A stretch of DNA of 40,562 nt from Gracilaria vermiculophylla. Taxonomy: Eukaryota; Rhodophyta; Florideophyceae; Gracilariales; Gracilariaceae. The notes under the pieces were generated by a model, which was not told the DNA's origin, did not search any database, and saw only the letters and a program-made list of their open reading frames with translations. This document shows, piece by piece, positions 31,620-40,562 of this stretch. The position numbers were made by a program, and so were the translations under genes. Position 1 is the first letter of the stretch. Each line of letters starts with the position of its first letter. The stretch is taken from contig JAHNZQ020000092.1 of NCBI GenBank assembly GCA_019155205.2, positions 1,601,784-1,642,345 on the forward strand, given 5' to 3'.

Positions 31620-33100
31620 ATGAGCTCTAATGATCCCCATTTGCGTAATATATCTGTCAAGTCTAGTTCAAGTCGTCCACCATGTCGTTCAACCCCGCTG
31701 GCCGGAGACGAACGAGATGGACCACGCACGCGATCTGTGACAGCCGCGGCGGTTGCTGCTTCAACTGCTGCAGCCGCTGGTGAAATGGAACCGTCAGTGT
31801 TCGGCCTCGTAGAGGCTGGCCAACACCAACGCTCGCCCTCTCAGGAGAATGCTCCCTTGCCGCGCTCCCAGCCCCGACTGTTGCATAAGGTCGAGCATGG
31901 GTCAGGGTCGAGAGATTCAATCCCACTCGGTACAATCCTTCGCTCTCTGCGCAGCCAACAAAACGCCATGGAGGCATAGGCTGTGCAGATACGACCCCGG
32001 GAGACACGGATTTCGGGGTAAGTAGAGACTCTCGAACGTCGTTTCGAAGCTTTCGAGTCCTACGCGGTACCCCAAAACCGCACATATCCGCTCCCCACCA
32101 CCCCAACCGTGTTGGCCGTCGACGTGTTTCAGCAGAGGAATCAGGAAGAGTCTCCTTCGAAGCCCACCCGGATGCCCTGGTCTTTAGCCCGGACATCCAT
32201 ATAGAGCAGACAGTCGCCGGAACGCATGCTCAGCCAATGGCAATGGCGGACGAGGTATGTGCCCAAGGTAGACCGCCTACCAACCATTTGGATATTGCAA
32301 ACGCTTTCAAAGCCGCGTGCAATATATCACATACGCCGCACGACAGGATGAAAGGTCTTCTGTGTGGGTGAATGACTTCATTTCAGGCATCCGCAAAGTC
32401 ACATTACTCTTTCCTGCAGTAACGGCACCCCAGAAAGTGCACAACGTGGTCTGCCAACTCCGAAAGGCAGCGGACCGCTGATACAATTGAGCCAGACGCC
32501 ATGGAAAAACCTTCACGACTTTGAAGGCTCTCAAAGCCGGACTACTGTAGGCCTTTGTCCCCGCAAACGAGCTGGCGGAGGCACGCTTGAAACTTATCCA
32601 GTTTGTCTCCACGGCCCCATGGAAGACAATCTCAATCGATTCATACACATCGTTGAGACCTGTGAAGCTCCCCTTTCCGAGGCCTGTAGCTATCTGCAGT
32701 TGTCCCTCCCGACGTCCTACAGATGCAAATTATCGGCGCTCTACCCCACGGGATCCCCTCCCGATCTGGAACACGCATTGAACTATGTTCGTACGCTCCA
32801 TACAGCTGATAAATGGCGCGCAACGGCTCCCAGCGCTTCTGAGCAGTCTGGAAAATCTCGCCAGAAGGGCAGTCGTAACCACCAAGGGCGTCGCTCCTGA
32901 ACGATTTTTACAAACCTCCCCGACCCCACCGATATCAATAAGGACCCCACTGCGCAATCGTGGGGAGCAGCGGAGATGTTCAATAAAGATCACAAACGCA
33001 TTTATCGGGCTCGGGACCGGTGTAAGCACTGTGTGTAGCGCTCATGGAGTGATCCGAACCACCCCTGTCGCAAATACCCAGTTCATGCCTCGCGTGATAA
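31620..33100 (+). pseudogene. gag: gag of element 2, broken
   Basis: Starts at ATG 31620 and stays in one frame through most of its length. The N-terminal part is Ser/Arg/Ala-rich with an Ala run; the first stop is at 31977, others at about 32016 and 32205. The region around 32490-32900 in the same frame (ETYPVCLHGPMEDNLNRF, LPTSYRCKLSALYPTG, LEHALNYVRTLHTADKW) looks like the end of capsid. It leads to a basic stretch and a Cys/His cluster: Cys 33021, Cys 33030, His 33060, Cys 33066, with a stop inside. The spacing CX2CX9HXC is not the usual CX2CX4HX4C. Gag would form the particle and bind the RNA. Confidence 0.65.
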
Positions 33101-33187
33101 GCAATCGCGGGCTGAAAACTAGAGCCGCCGCACATCGGTGCGGCTACCCCCAAATCTTCTGCTCTCCACCCTCCATCCCCACAAGAC

Positions 33188-33900
33188 ATGGCACATGCAT
33201 CCCACACCACTATTCCTACCTTTTCAGCGGTAGATATGAACCCCACGGGAGAGATGATGTACGAAGCTACTCTGAATGGGCACAGCGTGGCCTTCCATCT
33301 CGACCCTGGCGCTTCTTACGCCTTCCTCTCCCCCGCTGCCACCAAATTATGTAACCTCCCTTTAAAACCCTCGCGCTTCTGCCAAACGGAACTCGGAGAC
33401 AGCTCCACCACCCCGATTTTGACGGAAGCAGAATCAACGATTTCCATGAAAGATTGCTGCGCATCAATACCAGCGTATGTAATCAAGATGAAGGAGCACA
33501 GCAATAATCTACCCTTCATCACGGTAGGCCGTTAGTGGCTCCGTCAGACACTACCAACCATCGATTGGTCGTCACACTCGCTCTCCATCAAGCGCACCGA
33601 TGGATCGAGCTTCAGCTATCAAACACGTCGCTCTGTGTCACCTAACCCGCGCTCGAACACGAAAATAATACCGACGATATCCTTTAAACGACTCCGCAGA
33701 TTGGCCAAGATGCAATCCTGCGAACTTTACGCTATTCGACTCAGCCCAGCCTCCTCCGCCAACTGCCATCTCAATCTAACTCAAGTCGTTGACGAGTTTC
33801 AAGCTGTTTTCCGAGAAGATCTTCTCGTTACTCTGCCGCCATCTCGCAACTTCGATTTTGAAATCAACCTCAGGAGCGATGAGCCACCCCTTGTGTGACC
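33188..33900 (+). pseudogene. Aspartic protease region of element 2 pol
   Basis: The frame opens at ATG 33188 and shows VAFHLDPGASYAFLSP, the retropepsin motif with DPGAS where DTGAS or DSGAS is usual; the catalytic Asp (33302-33304) is kept. A stop at 33533-33535 breaks the frame, which then continues unchanged toward RT through VVDEFQAVFRE (about 33786) and LPPSRNFDFEINL, the conserved lead-in to Gypsy RT. Processes the Gag-Pol polyprotein. The Thr/Ser-to-Pro change next to the catalytic Asp would probably reduce activity. Confidence 0.75.
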
Positions 33901-33946
33901 CGTCATTCGGCTCTCTGCACAGGAACTCTTCGTCCTCTGCAGCACA

Positions 33947-34700
33947 TTGGATGCCCTACTCCGAAAAGGCCTCCTTCGTCCTTCAGCTTCTCCTTACGAA
34001 GCACCCGTCTTCTTCGTGAAAAAGAAATCCGGCGAGCTCCGTATGGTCTGTGACTATCGCGGCCTCAACCGCATAACCATCGCGGACTCCATTCCACTTC
34101 CCGTCATCGATGAAGCTTTGGATCAGGTGGCGGGCGCGAAGTTCTTCTCTCAGATCGACTTAGTGGGCGCCTACCACCAAATGCGCATCAAGGAGAGTGA
34201 CTGCCATACGACAGCCATAAGAACCCGATTTGGATCTTTCGAGTGGCGCGTCCTGTGCTTTGGACTCACCAACGCGCCAGCCGCCTTCTCACGACTTATC
34301 GCCTCCGTCCTACGTCATTTGAATGGCCATTGTTTTGTACTGTATCTGAATGATATCCTTGTCTACAGTCGTTCACTGGAGGAACACAAGTTGCATTTTG
34401 CGTGCCGTCAACGAGGCACTTCGCGAAAATCAGCTGTTCGCAAAATTGAGAAAATTTGTTTTTGCTGTTCGCGAAGCGGACTTCCTTGGCTCTAGAACAT
34501 CTGCCAAGGGCATCGTCACGCAGGGTCATCTTGTCCTTGCAGCTCGCGACTGGCCAACATCCCGGAATGTCCGCCATGAGCAGCAGTTTCTGGGCTTCGC
34601 CAACTTCTATCGGCGTTTTGTCAAAGGCTATGCTCACATACTCCGCCCAATCTCGGAGCTACTGTGCTCACGCGTTTTCGAATGGGACTCATAGCAGGCC
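33947..34700 (+). pseudogene. Reverse transcriptase of element 2, YxDD altered
   Basis: Clear RT: LRKGLLRPSASPYEAPVFFV, KKSGELRMVCDYRGLNRIT, FSQIDLVGAYHQMRI with the first catalytic Asp, RFGSFEWRVLCFGLTNAPA, and YLNDILVYSRS where YLDDILVYS is expected. The second catalytic Asp is Asn (codon AAT, 34349-34351), a single G-to-A change. A frame shift follows near 34395; the downstream frame (34350-34694) continues with ALRENQLFAKLRKF, DFLG, GFANFYRRFVKGYAHILRPI, the RT thumb and connection. It makes DNA from the element RNA. Confidence 0.9.
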
Positions 34701-34734
34701 AATCACTTCACCATCATTAAGAACTCTTTGACAT

Positions 34735-35150
34735 GAGCGCCAGTTCTGGCACACGCGGACTCCTCCAAAGAGTTTGTTTTAGCCACCGAACCGACGCTTC
34801 CCAATTCGCCGTCGGTGTCACGCTGTCGCAGGCGGGGCAACCAATCACATTTTTATCCCACCGCCTCTCACCCACTGAGACCCGCTAAGATACCGGCGAT
34901 CAGGAACTCCTTGATGCAATGATTGCACTGTGCACGTGGAGCCCTTGTCTCCGCGGACGGCACTTTACGCTCTTGACGGATGATGATCCGATCACGTACC
35001 TCCAAACAAAACCCAAGCTGTCCAGTCGCCAGTGTCGCTGGTTGGACGAGATCCAGAAATTTTACTTCGACATTAAGCAGGTCGCTGGGACCAAGAATGT
35101 CGCCCCCGATGCCCTCAGCCGCCGTCCTGACCACGAACCCCCGCGTTTGT
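34735..35150 (+). pseudogene. RNase H of element 2
   Basis: Degrades the RNA strand after copying. APVLAHADSSKEFVLAT precedes TDASQFAVGVTLSQ (first Asp at 34793-34795), where a one-base shift lies between ATE and TDAS. A TAA at 34888 replaces the residue usually before the YDxxDxELLA block, here DTGDQELLDAMIAL with the catalytic Glu kept. Then HFTLLTDDDPITYL and NVAPDALSRRPD, the conserved end of Gypsy RNase H. Confidence 0.88.
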
Positions 35151-36621
35151 GCCCTCCCATGGCACAGTTCGATGACCTCCAGAACCTTGTATGGTCTGCG
35201 TATGCTGCCGACACTCTTGCTACAAAACTACTCAACTCCAACATTTTTCTCAACCAATCCATCACACGCCTACCGAATAACTTCAAATTCAATGATGGAG
35301 TCATCTACTGGATTGGCACTCTCCCAGGACGCATGTACATCCTCGAAGAGCCATTGCGCACGAAGCTAATTCAGCACTTTCATGGACTCGGGCATCTTGA
35401 AACTGACAAGACGTATTGAACAGTTATGCGTCACGCGTATTGGCCCCAGATGTACCGGGATATCTTTAATTTCGTGCGCAAATGCCGATCAAGTGAGGTG
35501 AACAAAACACCCAACGTGGCTCCGCCAAGACGCCTACAGCGACTTCCGATCCCTCAACGATGTTGGGACATCATCTCCTTCGATTTCCCAACGGAGCTTC
35601 CCCGCAACAGGAACGGCCAGGATGCCATCCTTCTGATCGTGGACAAACTCTCAAAGCGAGCCCTTTTTATCCTAACTTCCAAGGCCGCATCTGCGCAGGA
35701 GACTTTTGGGCTCTTCGACACACAATAGGTTTCCAAGTATGGAACACCAACCACGATGATCTCAGACCGCGACCCCAGATCTCTTCCCACTTTTCGCGAT
35801 CCCTCACGTGGCTGTTGCGTATCGGGAACAATACCTCGACCACTGATCACACTAAGAAAAGTAGACAGTCCGAAACTCATATCCGGAACCTCTCATCGAT
35901 GGTACATTTCTCCATACAAGCAACGCCAGCCGATTGGCACCTCTCCGTTCCTTCACTGTAGTTTGAATACAACTTCTTCCATCATGGCAGCACACGTCTT
36001 TCCCCTTTTCAAGTCAGTCTTGGCTACATCCCGCACTCGCCGGTCACCCACGCTTTGGACACACCTATAGCGCAGGCTGCAGTCGACTATGATTCTCGGC
36101 GCCGGGCGCTCACAGCCCTGGCTCGCGACAACTTAGCCTTCGCTGTCACCCGACAGAAGCATTACGCCGACCGCCACCACTCCGAATTACACCTGAAACA
36201 GGACGACCTCGTCCTTCTGCGCGCCAACCGCCTCACGAGAGCGCGACGAGCCATAATCCCAGGAAAGTGGCAGCCCCGCTTCATAGGAACCTTTCGAGTC
36301 ATCAAGAAACTAGGGTCAGTCACGTATTGCCTTGAGCTCCCGCCCACTATGCGCCGTGCGCACGACGTATATCACATATCAAAGCTGCGCCGCTTTTACG
36401 GAGTGCCATCAGGCCAACTTGATATCGTTATCAATAATGACGGCGTCGTAGAACAAGAGGTGGAAAGCATTATGGATAAGCGACGCATCAATCGGCGCAT
36501 TTACTACCTCACACAGTTCTGCAGCGATCGCGAATCTGATGTCATTTGGCTATCACGCGCGGCGCTTAGGAACTGTTGCGCGAAAGTTACAGAATTTACC
36601 CTGCAGCTGAAGCCTCACTGA
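35150..36621 (+). pseudogene. Integrase with GPY/F and chromodomain of element 2, broken
   Basis: Zinc-binding part: HFHGLGHLETDKTY, a TGA at 35417, HAYWPQMYRD, and KCRSS where the second Cys of the pair is lost. Core: ISFDFPTELP (Asp 35582-35584), GTPTTMISDRDPR (Asp 35765-35767) and, after a frame change, QSETHIRNL with Glu at 35872-35874, near DD35E spacing. The C-terminal frame from about 35970 holds LSPFQVSLGYIPHSP, a long helix, then QPRFIGTFRVIKKLGSVTY (GPY/F module) and HDVYHISKLRRFY. The final 55 residues, with VESIMDKRRINRRIYYL and DVIWLSRAAL, are a chromodomain. Ends at TGA 36619-36621, 28 bases before the 3' LTR. Confidence 0.9.
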
Positions 36622-36635
36622 GGACAGTTTCGTCC

Positions 36636-36644
36636 AAAAGAGAG
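36636..36644 (+). other. Polypurine tract (candidate) of element 2
   Basis: AAAAGAGAG ends five bases before the 3' LTR, the site expected for priming of plus-strand DNA. Short and followed by TCGAG. Confidence 0.55.
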
Positions 36645-36649
36645 TCGAG

Positions 36650-37001
36650 TGTAACGAACCCAGCCATATAACCTAGCGATTTAAGAGAGTCGCGCTTCAA
36701 ACTGCAAGCCTGGTCCCTGCACGTCGCAACGCAGCGCACAAGAACATTGCAGTTTGTCAGCACGACGCTTGGTTCGAGCCACTGCGCATCATTGCGTCGT
36801 GTGCTTCAAGCAATTCAAGCGCGCATCGCATAGTTCAAGCGCACGACAACATAGCGCCATGCGCTACGAACATACAAGTAGATAAAGTAGAAGGTAAGAC
36901 GCTTAACGTCTAGTTTTAAAAATCACTATAAACCACAGCCAGACTTACCCTCAAGAAGACTGTGGGCCTGGTCAGACTTCTTCCAACTTTCCTGTGCTAC
37001 A
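36650..37001 (+). repeat. 3' LTR of element 2
   Basis: 352 bp, no indels relative to 31180-31531, about 32 substitutions, of which about 20 are transitions. Three of the five TTCAAGC copies survive. The TATA box is TATAAACC here. Followed by the CCCGT duplication. Confidence 0.95.
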
Positions 37002-37006
37002 CCCGT
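37002..37006 (+). repeat. Target-site duplication of element 2, right
   Basis: CCCGT, identical to 31175-31179. Confidence 0.9.
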
Positions 37007-38620
37007 ATCTAATTGTCGCCGGTTATATTGTTTTCTACTCAGCCGGCATAAAGAACAACAAGATGTTGATCGAGGCATGTGATTTCGTATTTGGAACTTT
37101 GAATGTTCTCCTATTTGAGGGTTGTTAAGTACGAGCCAAATCCTAGTCTTAGGGTGGCGTTGTATTTTTCAGTATATTTATGTGAATGAAAAGATTAGCG
37201 GAGAGTTTCTGGACTTTCTCGTCTATCCAAATAGTTTCTAAGCAGTTCTATTCAGTTTAAAAATCAGTAAATTAATGTATTGTATGAATGTCTTTCTGAA
37301 CATCAAGAATGAAGTTGGACATGATTTGAGCCGCTCTGTATCCAACACCTTTTCTGTAAGGCATTCCAATTTCCATCTCGCATCTTCATATAAAATCAAA
37401 TAAATCAATGACGCCAACATTTCACCGTGTTCTCTGTATGAGGCATGCATTTTACCGCCACTGGTTTACGCCATCTGGTGAGCTTGCTTCAGTATATTCC
37501 ACACTTCGCATTCGATCCGGACGCTATCCTGCTTATTGTGTTAAGTTTTCGCTTCGCAAGGACGACTCCTTTCTATTTCCTTCCTCGTCAAGTGAATTCA
37601 TGGACTAACGTATGAAAAAGCATCTAGTTTGAAGTCTCTGTTCTTGTGTATGATACACCCGTAAGAGTGTAGAACTCATCGCGTGAGAAGTGTTTTAAAG
37701 AGCGTTGAGTTGACTTCTCTGGTGGGGACTCGCTCACTACGTTTTCAGGATCCGTTGTAGTGTTCATAGCAGCTAATTGAAAGATGCACCAAGGCCCTTT
37801 TTTGGCTTCTCCGGTGACATTCCCTTACGATAGCCTTTTTTTAAAAACCAAATACAAAACGCGCTTGTGAGCAGCCCGAGAAGAGGCAAGCTTGCACTTA
37901 TGTTTGCACGTCTCAGCTAAATGCTTCATTAGCGTGTTCAGCGCAAATTAAGCTCAACATTTCGACAAAGCTCTGCAGAACTTTCAAAGCAAAGACTGCC
38001 TATGGGTTTTGCTTTTCAAAAGGGTTTAATACCTATCCCGCGGTCAAGCGGCGCCTGTTCAGAGTGCCGAATCTCACCGTGCCACTCTCATCCACCTCAA
38101 GCTTCATCACCAGGCTCACACAATTCTTTAAATAAGTGCTGAAAAAGACTATCTATAGTAACTAAATCTTTACCATTTCGGCTTACCCAAAAGCTTGTCA
38201 AACCGTGAACTTCATTGGTACAGGGCAGCAGAGCAACACTGAACAGCAGAACTGTTGTAACGTTTTGTGGATGTTTCCAATGTCGTATTATCGAGCGTTT
38301 TAGTTTAGAATATGCTAATGTTTGCGTTGTGTTGTTTTGGCCGAAGCATGGAACTCTAGGTTTTCATTTTTTGTGATTAAGTGCCTTAACTCGAGTACTC
38401 ATATGATTTCTACAGAAGAAGACTCTTGAAAGTTGCATGCTTTTACTGTCTTTTCATTTGGGTATGAAAAGAACAGCTAATAAGTTTGTCCGAGAGAATA
38501 AGTTGGTCCCTGCTCGTTCTTTGTGGAGTCCCGTTCGAGAAGACAATCGAGCATGTAACGGCATTCTATGTAACGACGCAAAGAAAATTTTCCGACGAAT
38601 TTAATGTAAAACAGTGCCTA
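37007..38620. other. No gene recognised
   Basis: AT-rich, frames up to about 70 codons only, no repeats seen apart from those listed separately. Confidence 0.5.
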
Positions 38621-38626
38621 ATCATG

Positions 38627-38695
38627 TGAGCCTGCAGTTCTTCTATGAGAATCTGCCACACTCTTTTTCGTACCGCATCTTCCGCTCCTCAGTGA
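38627..38695 (+). repeat. Dispersed repeat, copy 2
   Basis: Partner of 30812-30880, same orientation. It abuts the tandem array that starts at 38709. Confidence 0.5.
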
Positions 38696-38708
38696 TACAC
38701 AAAGCCAA

Positions 38709-38930
38709 TCTTCATATGTGGTGAGTTTCTCGTGGTACGTGCCATTACGCAAAAAAAAGCCAGTTTTTACATGTTTGTACGTTTCTCGTGGTGTCTGGCA
38801 GTGTGGGAACCAAAAGTTGGCCTTCACATTTGGTGCGTTTCTCACGGTGTATGCCATTATGAAAAATCAAAGTTTGCCTTCATACTTGATACGTATCTCG
38901 TCGTGTGTACCATTAATTTCTCCCAAAGCC
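38709..38930 (+). repeat. Tandem repeat, four copies of about 54-58 bp
   Basis: Units start near 38709, 38764, 38822 and 38878. Each begins with a CTTCAYA- or TTTACAT-like text, has GTTTCTCGTGGTGT or a variant about 15 bases in, then GCCATTA and an A-rich tail. Copies are clearly diverged (roughly 70-80% by eye). Two plus frames of 72 and 99 codons cross it and are probably by-products. Confidence 0.7.
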
Positions 38931-39661
38931 ACGACACAAGTAAACTTTGACGGCTCGCCGTACACTGAATTCTACAATTTTTCTATGGCCTTCAACTTTG
39001 CATTTCAAAACTTATGACATGTCGTCAGCGGAAAACCATCGCATATTATTCCTAGTGTTAACTTTGGCAAAAGTTGCCGCGCTTATTTTTTTCGCCTTGA
39101 GATGTAGACATCAAGTATAAAGTAACACTCAAAAGGTTCTTATCTCTTTACATTCGACCGGCAAGCAATCAAAATCAAGGAAAACAGCACTTTAGAAATC
39201 TCAGATACCCAAACAAATACTCTGACTAGCTTTGTATAGATGGCATCCTGAATGACCTTGTACAGCTCCATCACACCGTGACGGAACGGCATGACGCGGT
39301 TGCTGGCGCACTTGTCCGCATCTTACGTTTTGATTGCGAAGACGGAATATCTGTAGCCAGCATGGATTCGTTCTTAAGATCATCCGCAGCAGTGCCTTCA
39401 CTTCCTCGTCCTCTTCCATCTCTCACTCTCATCAGCATGGCCATTCGCGTGCTACTCTCATCCGTGACTTTTCAAATTTTTTCACTATCTTATGCCGTGG
39501 TCACTGCACAAACCACTCTGGAACTGAGTCGCGTATATGGCATTGGATCACGCAACTCGTAGGCGCTGATATGTTAATCAGCTTTTGCAAGTTCAATCAT
39601 GACGGTGATCACAGCAACTCCGCCGACTGAGCTCGATATCGTTGGTAGAAACAACGCCACT
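38931..39661. other. No gene recognised
   Basis: Two overlapping plus frames (39278-39562 and 39334-39630) and one minus frame, none with recognisable features. Confidence 0.4.
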
Positions 39662-39664
39662 TAG

Positions 39665-40228
39665 GACTGTATTTCATTTGACCATCAACGTTTGTTACGA
39701 GTTTTCAGACATTGGACACCGGCTGAATTTGAAAGACTCGCTCAAATTGCGTTAACCAAATGCGTCTTTCGTCCCACTCTCTCGACGAAAGAAACTTTTG
39801 ATACAACGCCTATTTTCTTTAATCGATCAACATGCGCGGCCAAAGTTGCAGTACAACAAACTGTTGTACGAACGCTGGTATCGTTTGTAAGTAAGTGCAT
39901 TCATTTTTCATATTACGAAGTCTTCCCTGGTTGGTCGGGGTTCCTCGTCAATGGTACACTTGAGAAACGAATGCAGGAGTCCCAAACAATTCGTGAATGT
40001 GCATTGCGGAGTCTTCCGCAATTAAATGAGATTTGTCAACGGAGTCCGGGAATCTTTGATGTCTTGGGGTTACAACAATTGCAGACGTGCTGCACGCGCG
40101 TACGGTGTGGGTCGGAAAACAAGTTTACATGTGAAGCCGCTGTTCCAAGCGGTCTTTGCAACCCTAACTCTATGATGTTTGAGTGTAATTTCTCCTTCTT
40201 GTTTACAAATACCGTGTCAACGAAATGA
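39665..40228 (+). CDS. Hypothetical protein, possibly an internal exon
   Basis: Open from a TAG at 39662-39664 to the stop at 40226-40228, about 188 codons, with no ATG near the start; the first Met is well inside. It reads like a globular protein for its first 130 residues (FDHQRLLRVFRHWTPAEFER and on), with a Cys-rich last third. No family recognised. The lack of a start suggests an exon, a truncated gene or chance. Confidence 0.3.
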   Translation, partial: DCISFDHQRLLRVFRHWTPAEFERLAQIALTKCVFRPTLSTKETFDTTPIFFNRSTCAAKVAVQQTVVRTLVSFVSKCIHFSYYEVFPGWSGFLVNGTLEKRMQESQTIRECALRSLPQLNEICQRSPGIFDVLGLQQLQTCCTRVRCGSENKFTCEAAVPSGLCNPNSMMFECNFSFLFTNTVSTK

Positions 40229-40364
40229 GAATATGAAGAAAAGACTTTTGACATCCAAAACTTTGTGGCCCGTAATATAACTTGTTCTCAAAAGATTGTT
40301 TTTCTTAGTGTTGATACTGATTTTGTGGCTGACACATATTTATGAGTTCTTGTTTTGTGCTACA

Positions 40365-40381
40365 AGAGCACAAAGTGCTCT
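40365..40381. repeat. Perfect small hairpin
   Basis: AGAGCAC, three A, GTGCTCT: seven pairs with a three-base loop. No T-run follows on either strand. Function unknown. Confidence 0.4.
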
Positions 40382-40562
40382 CTACACTCTACACAAAAGT
40401 AAAGCGAAGGAGGACAAGATTTTTATCGGGTTCTCTTGTTGGATGTTGACCTTGTACTGTCACTGAAAACAAAAAGTGCTGCGGAGCATGGGCTGTTTTG
40501 GAGGGTGGTGCTGGAAAAGCGCATATGCGCCTGTGTGCAAACTCAACGTGAAACGGGCTTCT

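Larger units (their letters stand above)
31180..37001 (+). mobile_element. Complete Ty3/Gypsy LTR retrotransposon with chromodomain (element 2)
   Basis: 5822 bases with 352-bp LTRs (TGTAAC...TACA), perfect CCCGT target duplications, a TGG primer site, gag, protease, RT, RNase H, integrase and chromodomain, and a short polypurine run before the 3' LTR. The LTRs differ at about 32 positions by hand count (about 91% identical), so insertion is old, though younger than element 1. Stops and at least three frame changes disable it. Its order places it in Ty3/Gypsy, in the chromovirus-like group. Confidence 0.95.

Noticed and set aside
36771..36782. GGTTCGAGCC, like a pol III B box
   Set aside because: It lies in the LTR of element 2, where the other copy reads GGTTCAAGCC. 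No A box at the right distance; it is one of the TTCAAGC-type motifs after mutation.
38709..38930. Possible CRISPR-like array
   Set aside because: Units are head-to-tail with no unique spacers, are diverged throughout, and the window is eukaryotic.

Overview
This is a eukaryotic, gene-poor, repeat-rich window. I found no operons, rRNA, tRNA or CRISPR, and no clearly intact host gene. Almost everything recognisable is a decayed transposable element, interrupted by stops and frameshifts. The mix is two Ty3/Gypsy LTR retrotransposons with chromodomain-like tails, an algal/oomycete-type piggyBac, a pogo-like DDD transposase and a Crypton-type tyrosine recombinase. It suggests a protist or alga (oomycete, red alga or similar), but I cannot fix the lineage from sequence alone.

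Layout. 1-1409: a TATA box and a short direct repeat that may be an LTR or promoter remnant. 1410-11828: a ~10.4-kb Gypsy element (element 1) with ~550-bp LTRs, gag, pol (PR-RT-RH-IN-chromodomain) and, between pol and the 3' LTR, a ~2.4-kb antisense reading frame with its own TATA-like box. 11829-14430: AT-rich sequence, then a CG-rich 19-bp minisatellite. 14435-17459: a ~3.0-kb piggyBac-like element with matching, internally palindromic ends. 18071-18860: a GC-rich membrane-protein pseudogene, perhaps a dead host gene copy. 19002-20165 (minus): a Crypton tyrosine recombinase with four in-frame stops. 21631-22614 (plus): a gene with a zinc-knuckle-like start and a GCR1-like DNA-binding region, divergent from the Crypton gene. 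23076-24340: a region open on both strands, of unknown product. 25682-27468: a pogo-like transposase broken by one stop and one indel in an A-run. 31180-37001: a complete 5.8-kb Gypsy element (element 2) with 352-bp LTRs and perfect CCCGT target-site duplications. 37007-40562: non-coding sequence with a ~57-bp tandem repeat and one unidentified open frame.

How the parts work together. In both Gypsy elements Gag forms the particle, protease cuts the polyprotein, RT/RNase H copies the RNA and integrase inserts the DNA; the chromodomain-like tail probably steers insertion to particular chromatin. Both elements have lost aspartates in the RT YxDD motif. The DNA transposons each keep part of their catalytic core but are interrupted. 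The most unusual object is the antisense gene inside element 1. The second is the divergent recombinase/GCR1-like pair, which could be the two halves of one mobile element.
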